Source: Vibrio crassostreae 9ZC13 (lineage in GTDB: Bacteria > Pseudomonadota > Gammaproteobacteria > Enterobacterales > Vibrionaceae). Taken from it: 64,000 nt of DNA. A program made the position numbers and the translations under genes. The notes below the pieces were generated by a model. It saw only the letters and a list, made by a program, of their open reading frames with translations, had not been told where the DNA came from and made no database searches. The stretch's first letter is position 1. Each line of letters starts with the position of its first letter. Where the stretch lies: the NCBI RefSeq assembly GCF_000272045.2, contig NZ_AJYZ02000019.1, positions 1,748,704 to 1,812,703 on the forward strand. Direction: 5' to 3'. This document shows positions 49,611 to 58,233 of the stretch, piece after piece.

Positions 49611-49886
49611 ATTGAATACTCGAAAAAAGAGACACTTAGATAGTAATGCTATTTAACGTATATGGGAATTTAAGGATTCAACTATTTACAAAATAGAGCA
49701 AAAGATGTAAATAGGTTAAAGTTGTTAAGTTTTGGTCAACTTAAGAAGAAAACGATTGTTTTGTATGAAAAGTCGGCATTTAACCATAAAAATTTACATC
49801 TTTAACGAAATTTGTACGGTATGCTCTTCCAATTTTATTCTTAAACTGGTTTACTTGCTAGACAACGAGCGTCAATCAAATCTTTT

Positions 49887-49912
49887 AGGTGTGTAAATTT
49901 ATTTATACACCT
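49887..49912 (+). promoter_or_regulatory. leader hairpin before the sodium symporter gene
   Basis: AGGTGTGTAAAT (49887-49898) pairs with ATTTATACACCT (49901-49912) with one G-U pair and a 2-base loop, about 65 bases before the symporter start. A short T-rich run (TCCTTTTA) follows. The rest of the 49611-49976 gap is AT-rich with no further clear motif. Confidence 0.45.
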
Positions 49913-49976
49913 TCCTTTTAAAGACGCCACCCAAAGCAAAACACAACATCACATAACACAAAAGTTTGGAGTACAC

Positions 49977-51410
49977 GTGGCTACTAGTAATACAACCACA
50001 ACACCCCGCGATACCTGGGGTTCGAAGTTAGGATTCGTAATGGCTGCAGCAGGTTCTGCTGTTGGCTTAGGTAACATTTGGAAATTCCCATACACAGCAG
50101 GCGAAAGTGGCGGTGGTGCATTCGTTGCCATTTACCTGTTTTTTGTAATTTTTATTGGTTTCAGTGTCATGCTGACTGAATTTGCGATTGGCCGTCATAC
50201 GCAAAAATCAGCAGTAGGTGCATTTAAAACAACTGACCGTCGTTGGACGTTCGCTGGCGTTATCGGCGTATTCAGTGGTCTACTTATCATGGGTTTCTAC
50301 CCAGTAGTAGGCGGTTGGTCAATCGCATACATCGGTAAAATTGCAGGTGGTCTTCTAGACGCACCAGAAGCAATTGGTGATAGCTTTGGTGGCTTTATCT
50401 CAAACCCAGTTCAACCACTAATGTGGATGGGCTTATACCTACTACTTAACGTTGTTATCGTTATGAAAGGTATCTCTGGTGGTATTGAGAAAGCAGGTAA
50501 GATCCTGATGCCGCTTCTTTTCATTATCCTTATTGTAGTATCAATCAAAGGCATTATGCTTCCGGGCGCGATGGCTGGTCTTGAGTTCCTATTCAGTCCT
50601 GACTTCTCTAAAGTAGACAGCAATGTAATTCTAGCCGCTCTAGGTCAAGCATTCTTCTCTCTAAGTCTTGGTATGGGTTGTATGATGACATACGGTTCTT
50701 ACCTTAAGAAGAAAGAGAACCTAGTTCAGACAACAGCAATGGTAACCGCAATGGATACTGGTGTTGCTATTCTAGCTGGTGTTGCAATGTTCCCTGCAAT
50801 GTTCGCGTTCGGTATGGAACCTGCAGCGGGCCCTGGTTTAGTATTCGTTGTTGTTCCTCAGCTGTTCGCTGAAATGGGCGGCGTAGTTGGTCTTCTATTT
50901 GCTCTTATGTTCTTCGTTGGTTTGAGTGTTGCGGCACTAACATCTTCAGTATCTCTACTTGAAGTTGTGGTTTCTTACCTAATCGATGAGAAAGGCATGA
51001 AGCGTGTAACAGCGGTACTGTCTGCAAGTGTTGTAATGGCGATTCTATGTATCTTCGCTTCTCTATCACTTGGCGGCTTCGGTCCAACACTGTTTGATAC
51101 TGGCGCGTTCGACATTTTCGACCTACTAACGGATAAGATTTTCCTAGCGGTTGGCGGTATGTTGGTATGTATCTTCGCTGGTTGGAGACTAAACCGTGCT
51201 GACCTAGAGAAAGAAATCACTAACGATGGTGAAGTATCTTTCCCACTATTCGGTCTATGGTACACGCTAGTTAAGTACATCATCCCAGTAGCTATCGCAA
51301 TCGTTGCATTCATGGGTATCTCTTCTGGCTTCGACAGCGGTAAAGGTGCAATCATGCTACTAGGTATTGGTATTATTGCTGGCTCTGCGCTTATCTCTAA
51401 GAAGCTATAG
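49977..51410 (+). CDS. sodium-dependent transporter, NSS/SNF family
   Basis: The 477-residue inner-membrane protein has 11-12 helices and the neurotransmitter:sodium symporter signature GSAVGLGNIWKFPYTAGESG in helix 1, which lines the sodium and substrate sites. Members move amino acids or related compounds with Na+. The substrate here is not known. GTG 49977 is the start, with GGAG 5 bases upstream. It is a single gene closed by a terminator. Confidence 0.93.
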   Translation: MATSNTTTTPRDTWGSKLGFVMAAAGSAVGLGNIWKFPYTAGESGGGAFVAIYLFFVIFIGFSVMLTEFAIGRHTQKSAVGAFKTTDRRWTFAGVIGVFSGLLIMGFYPVVGGWSIAYIGKIAGGLLDAPEAIGDSFGGFISNPVQPLMWMGLYLLLNVVIVMKGISGGIEKAGKILMPLLFIILIVVSIKGIMLPGAMAGLEFLFSPDFSKVDSNVILAALGQAFFSLSLGMGCMMTYGSYLKKKENLVQTTAMVTAMDTGVAILAGVAMFPAMFAFGMEPAAGPGLVFVVVPQLFAEMGGVVGLLFALMFFVGLSVAALTSSVSLLEVVVSYLIDEKGMKRVTAVLSASVVMAILCIFASLSLGGFGPTLFDTGAFDIFDLLTDKIFLAVGGMLVCIFAGWRLNRADLEKEITNDGEVSFPLFGLWYTLVKYIIPVAIAIVAFMGISSGFDSGKGAIMLLGIGIIAGSALISKKL

Positions 51411-51449
51411 TTTTAAGAAGCTACAATCGCGAGCTAAAGTAAGTTAAGA

Positions 51450-51477
51450 AACGGGAGCTCATTAGCTCCCGTTTTTT
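51450..51477 (+). terminator. sodium symporter terminator
   Basis: AACGGGAGCT (51450-51459) pairs with AGCTCCCGTT (51464-51473) with a 4-base loop and T-run. Confidence 0.93.
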
Positions 51478-51513
51478 ATGTCTGGAACTTAATTATCTAA
51501 GAAAAATAATTAT

Positions 51514-51540
51514 TAAAGGTATCCGTCTGATAGCCGATAT
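51514..51540 (+). promoter_or_regulatory. sigma-28 (FliA) promoter of the chemoreceptor gene
   Basis: TAAA (51514-51517), 15 bases, then GCCGATAT (51533-51540) match the FliA consensus TAAA-N15-GCCGATAA except for the last base. It lies about 50 bases before the receptor start, so the gene is probably expressed with late flagellar genes. Confidence 0.85.
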
Positions 51541-51591
51541 AAATGGAACGAATAGCTGTTAGAGCTATATTTTGATTTAGGTAGGTGTTGT

Positions 51592-53208
51592 GTGAAATTG
51601 TCAGTGAGAAAGAAACTGTATGCCGGTTTTGGCTCTATATTGGCGGTGCTTGTCACGTTAGTCGGTATTGTATGGATGGAAGTTATTGGCGCTCATAAGA
51701 GCGCCGATGAGATTAGATTAGATGATGTACCGGGTACCGTTACCTACCTTGTTTTGATCGATGAAGCTGGAGATGTCTATCGAGATGCGCTTGGTGCAAT
51801 TACACTGGTTGATAACGCACTCAATGATTATCGAACCAGCAAGAACGAATTTGCTCAAGCTATCGAGCAGGCTAAGCGTTTGGAGAGTAGAGGTTCGGAA
51901 GACCACCGCCGTATTCAGCGAATTGAAGACCTGATGGGGCGTTTCACTCAAGAGTTTGAATCAAAGCTTGTGCCGAAGATCAATGATGAAGCTGCGCTAC
52001 TAGCTAATATTCAACAGCTACGATCTTTGTATGAGAGCAATCTTATCCCTATTGAGAACTTACTGGATCAAGCGTCAGCAAGTGAGCGCGCAGATACAGA
52101 ACAGTCACTACTGACACTAACCGACACGTTTACTACCATCGAGCGCACTATCATGGTGTTGTCTGCTATTGCGATTGTCTTTGGTTGTGTGATTGCGTAT
52201 CTATTGTCTAGCTCTATTACCAATCGTCTTACTCGTGTAGAACAAGTAGCACGACGTGTAGCAAATGGTGACCTAACGGCAGGCGATATTATTGATGATT
52301 CTGGTGATGAATTGGCTGAACTGGCTAAGTCGATTAACCAGATGCAGAAATCACTAGTAGACCTATTAGGTTCAATCTCGTCTGTGACTCACCAAGTCCA
52401 ATCGGTGACAGGGGAGCTCTCTTCTATTAGCCAAGACATCGTAACGGGCGCTTCTGCTCAAGCTGATAAGGCCAACTTAATTGCAACGGCTGCTGAAGAG
52501 TTAAGCTTGACCATTTCAGAAGTGGCGCAGCAGGGCACGTCTACTTATGAAGAAGCACTTCGCTCAGAAACCTCTGCAGAAGATGGCCGCAACGTGATTG
52601 TTGAGATGGTGGCGAGTATTCAACAAGTGTCGACTCAAATGAGCGATATGTCGTTGCAAATGAATACTCTAGGTTCTCACGGTGAGCAGATTGGTAGCGT
52701 TATCAAGGTAATCGAAGACATTGCTGAGCAAACTAACCTGTTAGCTCTTAACGCTGCGATTGAGGCTGCGCGTGCTGGCGAGTTTGGGCGTGGGTTTGCT
52801 GTAGTTGCTGATGAAGTGAGAGCGTTGGCTGAGAGAACAACCAAAGCGACACAAGAAGTATCGGGCATTATTCAATCAATTCAATCTGGTACGCAAGAAG
52901 CCGTTACTTACACGCAGGATAACTGTCGGTTAGTTGAGATTGGCGTAGAGAAAAGTTCAAGTGCGGTTTCAGCATTGGAAGCGATTGTTAGCGGAGCGGG
53001 CAATGTACAAAGCATGGTCAACTCTATTGCGACTGCGGCAGAAGAACAGACGGCTGTGACCAAAGAAATTGCAGCGGACATTACCGCGATTAGCGATATC
53101 TCTGAGCAATCTCTGCAGCTAGCAACTCGTAGCTCCGAAAATACATCAGGCTTGAACGCTAAGGTTGCTGAGCTAGAAGCATTAGTTGGTAAGTTTAAAC
53201 TGGCGTAA
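51592..53208 (+). CDS. methyl-accepting chemotaxis protein
   Basis: The 538-residue receptor has a first helix (about 10-30), a periplasmic four-helix-type ligand region (about 31-180), a second helix (about 181-203), a HAMP domain ([20 protein letters not shown] onward) and a cytosolic signalling domain. The CheA/CheW contact tip reads [23 protein letters not shown] 51592 is the start. The ligand is unknown. A sigma-28 promoter sits upstream. Confidence 0.95.
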   Translation: MKLSVRKKLYAGFGSILAVLVTLVGIVWMEVIGAHKSADEIRLDDVPGTVTYLVLIDEAGDVYRDALGAITLVDNALNDYRTSKNEFAQAIEQAKRLESRGSEDHRRIQRIEDLMGRFTQEFESKLVPKINDEAALLANIQQLRSLYESNLIPIENLLDQASASERADTEQSLLTLTDTFTTIERTIMVLSAIAIVFGCVIAYLLSSSITNRLTRVEQVARRVANGDLTAGDIIDDSGDELAELAKSINQMQKSLVDLLGSISSVTHQVQSVTGELSSISQDIVTGASAQADKANLIATAAEELSLTISEVAQQGTSTYEEALRSETSAEDGRNVIVEMVASIQQVSTQMSDMSLQMNTLGSHGEQIGSVIKVIEDIAEQTNLLALNAAIEAARAGEFGRGFAVVADEVRALAERTTKATQEVSGIIQSIQSGTQEAVTYTQDNCRLVEIGVEKSSSAVSALEAIVSGAGNVQSMVNSIATAAEEQTAVTKEIAADITAISDISEQSLQLATRSSENTSGLNAKVAELEALVGKFKLA

Positions 53209-53281
53209 AGCGGTAGCTTGGTTCTATTTACCTATTGGTAATCGAGTAAAGACCACGCACTGATCGCTAGTTGCTGAAAAG

Positions 53282-53323
53282 AAGCCCAACGATTCAATAT
53301 TTATTGAGTGAGTTGGGCTTTTT
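53282..53323 (+). terminator. chemoreceptor gene terminator
   Basis: AAGCCCAAC (53282-53290) pairs with GTTGGGCTT (53312-53320). The loop holds a second stem TCAAT / ATTGA. T residues follow. Confidence 0.88.
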
Positions 53324-53385
53324 CGTAGCTGGAATCTGGGTTCAGACGCGGTATACTCCACGTTCTACAATGGAGCTAGCCTTTA

Positions 53386-54084
53386 ATGTTCGATATTCTT
53401 CTGAACCACTCTGATTTTTTACTTATCAATAAGCACCCTGGAGTCAGCGTCCACAAAGACGATGGCGATACCATGTTGCTTCAAGAAGTTGCTAAGGCAA
53501 TTGATGAGCCTAAGCTGTACCTCGTTCATCGACTAGATAAAATGACTTCGGGCATTCTGCTGCTGGCAAAAAATGCGTCGGCGGCGAGCGAGCTTTCACA
53601 GCTATTTGCAAAGCGTGAAGTAGAAAAATACTACCTTGCGATTGGCTCTAAGAAGCCAAAGAAAAAGCAAGGTTTGATCTCAGGAGACATGGAGCGTTCA
53701 CGACGCTCAAGTTGGAAACTTCTGACATCCAAAGAGAACCCTGCGATTACTCAGTTTTTATCAGCAACGGCTGAACCCGGTGAGCGTCTGCTGTTATGCA
53801 AACCCTATACAGGGCGAACTCACCAGATCCGTGTCGCGATGAAGTCGATCGGCTCAGCCATTGTTGGTGACCCTATTTATAATCCATCGAGTGAGGCTGA
53901 CAGAGGTTATCTACATGCCTTCGCGATTCGATTTGCCTATCAATCACAAGCCTACGAATATGTCTGCGATCCAAGAAGCCTAAACTCCTTGGGTGAGAAG
54001 TGGCATCAAGAAACCGTGTCGAACGGTTTGGACAGTTGGCTTGAACCTTGGTCATTAACTTGGCCAAAGCTAAACACTAAGTGA
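53386..54084 (+). CDS. RluA-family pseudouridine synthase (TIGR01621-like)
   Basis: The 232-residue enzyme has the RluA catalytic motif VHRLDKMTSGILLLAK with catalytic D51. The KREVEKYYLAI and GRTHQIRVAMKSIG blocks and GDPIY follow. It lacks an N-terminal S4 domain, as in the short TIGR01621-type members. The target uridine (in rRNA or tRNA) is not known. The stop overlaps the methyltransferase GTG by 4 bases, so the two may be co-translated. Confidence 0.88.
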   Translation: MFDILLNHSDFLLINKHPGVSVHKDDGDTMLLQEVAKAIDEPKLYLVHRLDKMTSGILLLAKNASAASELSQLFAKREVEKYYLAIGSKKPKKKQGLISGDMERSRRSSWKLLTSKENPAITQFLSATAEPGERLLLCKPYTGRTHQIRVAMKSIGSAIVGDPIYNPSSEADRGYLHAFAIRFAYQSQAYEYVCDPRSLNSLGEKWHQETVSNGLDSWLEPWSLTWPKLNTK

Positions 54085-55034
54085 GTGAAATAATGGAAGC
54101 ATCAGCTTTACCTCTGTTTTTTAGTCATATTGAACAGCAACTTAATGAAGTACCAAACGAACTACGCCGTATTTTCCACGGTCGCGGTAAGTTTTGGCCT
54201 GGTCTGGAACAACTGACATGTGATTGGGTTGATGGACAGCTACTGGTTAACGTGTTCAAAGAAGTAGACGACGAATTCTTGTCATCTCTTAAAGCTGGAT
54301 TGGTTCAACTCACCAACAAAGATATCTGGCAATCAAAGCAGGGCACAAGCATTGTTCTGCAACACCGTTATGCCGATGGCGCGCCTTCAGAGGTTCTATG
54401 GGGAGAGTTGAATGATTCTCCGGTTGTGGTTGAACATGGTCTTAAGTACCAATTAGACATTGGCCGTAATCAGAACTTCGGTTTGTTCCTAGACATGCGT
54501 AATGGTCGTCAGTGGGTACAAGATAATGCCAAGGATAAGAACGTTCTTAACCTGTTTGCATACACTTGTGGTTTCTCTGTCGCGGCTATCGCTGGTGGCG
54601 CTCGTCAATGCATGAACGTGGACATGTCACGTGGCTCGCTAAACAAAGGTCGCGATAACCACCGTCTGAATGAACACGATATGCGCTCGGTTAACTTCCT
54701 TGGCTACGATATCTTTAAGTCGTGGGGGAAAATCAAGAAGGGCGGTCCTTACGAGCTCGTTATCATCGATCCACCTTCGTTCCAAAAAGGCAGCTTTGCT
54801 CTAACCAAAGATTACAAAAAAATCTTACGTCGTTTGCCTGAACTTCTAACGGAAGGCGGTGAAGTGATTGCGTGTGTGAACTCACCAGCAGTCTCACCAA
54901 ACTTCCTGATTGAGACGATGGCAGAAGAAGCGCCAAGCGTTGAGTTTATTGAACGCCTAGACAACCCGCCTGAGTTTGTCGATGTCGACCTTGATTCAAG
55001 CTTGAAGGTTCTGATATTTCAAAAACTTAATTGA
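54081..55034 (+). CDS. class I SAM-dependent methyltransferase, rRNA type
   Basis: The 317-residue protein has an N-terminal region of about 110 residues with a predicted RNA-contact role (inferred), then a Rossmann methyltransferase core: VLNLFAYTCGFSVAAIAGGA (motif I), the NVDMSRGSL acidic strand and the catalytic-site VIIDPPSFQKGSF block typical of RlmI/RlmK-like enzymes. It resembles the Methyltrans_SAM group. The target is probably RNA but unknown. GTG 54081 is used, with ATG 54093 as an alternative. An IS lies right after its terminator. Confidence 0.82.
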   Translation: MSEIMEASALPLFFSHIEQQLNEVPNELRRIFHGRGKFWPGLEQLTCDWVDGQLLVNVFKEVDDEFLSSLKAGLVQLTNKDIWQSKQGTSIVLQHRYADGAPSEVLWGELNDSPVVVEHGLKYQLDIGRNQNFGLFLDMRNGRQWVQDNAKDKNVLNLFAYTCGFSVAAIAGGARQCMNVDMSRGSLNKGRDNHRLNEHDMRSVNFLGYDIFKSWGKIKKGGPYELVIIDPPSFQKGSFALTKDYKKILRRLPELLTEGGEVIACVNSPAVSPNFLIETMAEEAPSVEFIERLDNPPEFVDVDLDSSLKVLIFQKLN

Positions 55035-55060
55035 TATATCTTGATTCGATAGTGAAAAAT

Positions 55061-55096
55061 AAGCCCCACCCTAAATTTAGGGTGGGGCTTATTTTT
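55061..55096 (+). terminator. terminator of the methyltransferase gene, interrupted at its T-tract
   Basis: AAGCCCCACCCTAAA (55061-55075) and TTTAGGGTGGGGCTT (55076-55090) form a 15-bp perfect stem, then ATTTTT. The final TTATTTTT is the left copy of the IS target duplication, so the IS entered exactly here. Confidence 0.92.
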
Positions 55097-56388
55097 GGTT
55101 CATCGCGGATTAGCGGGAACTAAAAACAAAAACGGTAGTAAGTGATATGGTTTAGTCGCCAAACAAAAATCATACACAAACTACCGTTTTCATGCCGAAT
55201 CATACTTTCCTATCTTCATTCTGGGAAGGCTTTCAAATAGTAAAGTCTCACCAGACAGCATCACTTATTACCCTGACTCTTAAACCTAACTCTGAGGCTA
55301 AGTGCCTTTGTGGTCTTGAAGCCGAAGCTATCCACGAGTATCAATGGCGTCATGTGAAAGAAGCCATGTTGCTCGGTGTTCCTGTTGAACTTTCCGTTCA
55401 AACACGAAGAATTAAGTGTCGTGACTGCGGCATCAAAACAGAGTCTCTATCTTGGTTAGAGCCTTATGCTCGTATAACGAAGCGCCTAAAAAGTTATATA
55501 GAACAACTGCTGCCTCTTCTTCCCATTAAGCATATCTCCCAGTTAACGAGCGTACATTGGCACACCATTAAAGAGATAGATAAACGCCGACTTCGACAAG
55601 TGGTGCCGTCAGTGAAATGGGAAGAGCTAAGGCAACTCGTCATGGACGAGTTCGCTATCTTTAAAGGGCATAGGTATGCCACGGTCATTGCTGACGCTAA
55701 GACTCATCAAGTCATTTGGATAGGGTTAGGCCGTAGCCGCAAGGACATACGACCGTTCTTCGAGCTGTTAGGCAAGCATGGCAATAATATCGAAGCGGTC
55801 GCGATGGACATGAATACGGCTTTTGACCTTGAAGTTCAAGCGCACTGCCCGAACGCAAAAATCGTTTACGACTTATTCCATGTTGTTGCTAAGTTCGGTC
55901 GTGAGGTAATGGATAGAGTCAGAGTCGACCAAGCCAACAAACTCAAGCAAGATAAAAAAGCGAGGCAATGGGTCAAGCGCTCACGCTGGGTGTTGTTGAA
56001 AAATAGAGGCAACTTAAATCCACGGCAAGACAGCTATCTTACAGAAATATTGAATATCAATAAGGACTTAATGACCACTTATATACTCGGGGCACAACTC
56101 AAAGAGCTTTGGTATTGTGAATCAGAAGCACATGCTAAAGGGCTCTGGGAGGCTTGGTGGGCACAAGTACAAGAGAGTGGAATTAAGCCATTGAAAGAGT
56201 TCGCACGAAAACTGAGTCCTTATCTTCACGGTATTATCGCATCGGCAAGTTATCCGCTAAACACCTGCACCCTAGAAGGGATAAACAACAAGATAAAGCT
56301 AATCAAGCGAATGGGGTATGGGTATCGAGATACCGACTACTTCTTCTTGAAGATAAAAGCGGCTTTCCCCGGAAAGCCGCGATGAACC
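55097..56388 (+). mobile_element. ISL3-family insertion sequence, intact
   Basis: The element is 1292 bp. The left end begins GGTTCATCGCGG at 55097. The right end, read inward, begins with the same 12 bases at 56388. The inverted repeats stay similar for about 21 bases (18 matches). An exact 8-bp direct repeat TTATTTTT flanks it (55089-55096 and 56389-56396), as ISL3 elements produce. It carries one complete transposase gene. The perfect duplication suggests a recent insertion. Confidence 0.95.
55192..56385 (+). CDS. ISL3-family transposase
   Basis: The 397-residue transposase has an N-terminal zinc-finger-like region with paired cysteines (CLCG and CRDCG), a helix-turn-helix stretch (about 100-140), and the DDE-type core: MDEFAIFKGHRYATVIADAK, AVAMDMNTAF and YDLFHVVAKF, then the final glutamate block CTLEGINNKIKLIKRMGYGYR. 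The last codons run into the right inverted repeat. It is full length with no frameshift, so it should be active. Confidence 0.95.
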   Translation: MPNHTFLSSFWEGFQIVKSHQTASLITLTLKPNSEAKCLCGLEAEAIHEYQWRHVKEAMLLGVPVELSVQTRRIKCRDCGIKTESLSWLEPYARITKRLKSYIEQLLPLLPIKHISQLTSVHWHTIKEIDKRRLRQVVPSVKWEELRQLVMDEFAIFKGHRYATVIADAKTHQVIWIGLGRSRKDIRPFFELLGKHGNNIEAVAMDMNTAFDLEVQAHCPNAKIVYDLFHVVAKFGREVMDRVRVDQANKLKQDKKARQWVKRSRWVLLKNRGNLNPRQDSYLTEILNINKDLMTTYILGAQLKELWYCESEAHAKGLWEAWWAQVQESGIKPLKEFARKLSPYLHGIIASASYPLNTCTLEGINNKIKLIKRMGYGYRDTDYFFLKIKAAFPGKPR

Positions 56389-56776
56389 TTATTTTTCTTC
56401 GAAGCAAAAGTTTAGAGTTATCACCCTACTTGATTTTATTTTAGAGCTCACATGTTGTTTTTTTGTGATTAACATCACGTACTTGCAATAATTAAAGCTT
56501 GGTTGAATCTTAACCATATACACCTGGTTTATGTGTGCTTGGTAACTTATTGTGCGTATTTTTAACTTTTTCTGATTGTAAATTAACCCCTATTTACTTA
56601 AGTGTTATTAATTTAACGGTTTTATTTGATGTTGGTTCATTTTAAATACTTATTTTTCGACAATTATAAATGGTTAGTAATTTGTCTGTAATCATATAAA
56701 TGAGTAATATCTTGTTAACCTTCTTTACGGGGTGAAATTCCGTATGAAAACAATCAAACCACATGGAAAATTAATT
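56389..56776 (+). other. AT-rich leader region upstream of flp
   Basis: This 388-bp gap opens with the right copy of the IS target duplication. It is strongly AT-rich and should hold the promoter of the tad operon. I see several A/T tracts but no clear sigma-54 or sigma-28 motif. An in-frame GTG at 56732 would extend the Flp frame by 15 residues and is not favoured. Confidence 0.6.
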
Positions 56777-56977
56777 ATGCTTACAAAACTATTCGTTAAC
56801 ACCAAAATCGTGCTAGAAAACTACAAAAATAACGAGCAAGGTGTTACAGCTATTGAATATGGTCTAATTGCTGCGGCTATTGCAATCGTTGTTGGTACTG
56901 CTGTTACTCCAATTGGAACTCAATTAGGGGTAGTATTTGGTAAAATTTTTACTGCTCTAGGTGGTACAGCCTCTTAA
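56777..56977 (+). CDS. flp: Flp-type pilin precursor
   Basis: Flp is the major pilin of the Tad pilus. The 66-residue prepilin has the GVTAIEYGLIAA processing motif: cleavage after the Gly leaves V-T-A-I-E-Y at the mature start, with Glu at +5 and Tyr at +6. A single hydrophobic helix follows. ATG 56777 is preferred, with GGAAA about 10 bases upstream. It heads the tad locus and tadV, the peptidase gene, follows 3 bases after its stop. Confidence 0.94.
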   Translation: MLTKLFVNTKIVLENYKNNEQGVTAIEYGLIAAAIAIVVGTAVTPIGTQLGVVFGKIFTALGGTAS

Positions 56978-56980
56978 ATT

Positions 56981-57418
56981 ATGGTCTTAGAATACGGGTG
57001 GCTAGTTATCTTAGCCACCATTTCTCTAATTATAATGTATAAAGACGTTAAAAATAGAACGATTTCAAACCTGGAATGTATTCTTGTATTGATAGTGGTC
57101 TTCCCTTTTTTTTTGTTGTATGGGGAATCCATCTCATTACTTTACGCTTTAAGCATTGTTGTTATTGGTGTGGTTCTCAACCAATTGTCTATCCTTGGTG
57201 CTGGTGATACAAAGTTATTAGCAGTTTACTCATTCGCCATCAGACCTGATTATTTATGGCCGATATTGTTCTTAATAGTATGTATCGGTGGCTTATTATC
57301 AGTGGTGTATTACGTATATGGGCGATTAACCAATATAGAAGAAACAAAGCAAAGAGGAGTTCCTTATGGCGTTCCTATTTGTATTGGCAGTTATTTAGGT
57401 GTGCTAGCCTCGTTATAA
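56981..57418 (+). CDS. tadV: Tad prepilin peptidase (TadV/CpaA)
   Basis: TadV cleaves the Flp prepilin. The 145-residue membrane protein has about four to five helices and the two aspartates of the GxGD family: D22 (MYKDVKNRTI) and D76 (GAGDTKLL). It lacks the N-methylation domain of PilD, as is normal for this group. It lies directly after flp. Confidence 0.93.
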   Translation: MVLEYGWLVILATISLIIMYKDVKNRTISNLECILVLIVVFPFFLLYGESISLLYALSIVVIGVVLNQLSILGAGDTKLLAVYSFAIRPDYLWPILFLIVCIGGLLSVVYYVYGRLTNIEETKQRGVPYGVPICIGSYLGVLASL

Positions 57419-57428
57419 GGTCAACAAA

Positions 57429-58220
57429 GTGAAAAAAAACATCATTCTTGGTATGGCAGTCATCGCTATATTATTTGGCTTATATGGTTTGGCTGGTAGC
57501 TTATCGAAACAAGATCATGAGTCGACAACGATCAAAGAAAAAGAAGAAGTGACTGTCCAGGTATGGACACTTTTAGAAAATGTAACAAAAGGTCAACATG
57601 TTGAGCGTAGCCAACTAAAGCTACAACGTATTCCTGAAAACGAAGCAAACACAAAAGGTGTCGTAAGCGACATTGATTTAGACTTTGTTCCGGGCTCTGT
57701 TTATCGACAAAATATTATCGAAAATTCAGTGGTATTCCCTGAACTAATAATTAATCCTGAGCAAGATGGTTACGTAGAATTGGTTATTGCACCAAATCGC
57801 GTTCCATATGCAATTAAAACGGAAGTCGAATCAGTAGTTGGTGGAATCATAATGCAAGGCACTTTGGTCGATATACTCTCTATTTCGACGCCAGATACTT
57901 TATTAGTGGAAACATCAAGTAACCGTAAGAACTCGGTGTCTGTGACTCCTATAGTTATGGGAGTTAAAGTCCTTCAAGTCAATAAGCAGCTTATTGAAGC
58001 AAGAAGAACCTTACCTGAATCGACTGAAATCCGATTGATTGTTGAACTGACTCGCAACCAAGTCGCCAAATTAACAATTGCCAAACATATTTCGTCATTG
58101 GAAGTTCATAAATCGATTGGTGAATACCAAAAATCAGACTTGCAGGCAGATGCAGGGGATGTTTTACCGGGCTTTAAATCGATCGTTGAGTTTAGAGCAA
58201 ATCAAATCGTTGTAAATTAA
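57429..58220 (+). CDS. rcpC: Tad assembly protein RcpC/CpaB
   Basis: The 263-residue protein has an N-terminal signal-anchor (about 5-25) and an SAF-like domain (with VTKGQHVERSQLKLQRIP) followed by a CpaB domain. It is likely periplasmic and helps the RcpA secretin or pilus outer-membrane stage. It starts 10 bp after tadV and 13 bp before rcpA. The exact role is not settled. Confidence 0.9.
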   Translation: MKKNIILGMAVIAILFGLYGLAGSLSKQDHESTTIKEKEEVTVQVWTLLENVTKGQHVERSQLKLQRIPENEANTKGVVSDIDLDFVPGSVYRQNIIENSVVFPELIINPEQDGYVELVIAPNRVPYAIKTEVESVVGGIIMQGTLVDILSISTPDTLLVETSSNRKNSVSVTPIVMGVKVLQVNKQLIEARRTLPESTEIRLIVELTRNQVAKLTIAKHISSLEVHKSIGEYQKSDLQADAGDVLPGFKSIVEFRANQIVVN

Positions 58221-58233
58221 AGCTTAGGTTACT

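Noticed and set aside
56732..56776. N-terminal extension of Flp from GTG 56732
   Set aside because: The ATG at 56777 gives a normal-length Flp prepilin with a ribosome site. The extension would make the leader unusually long.
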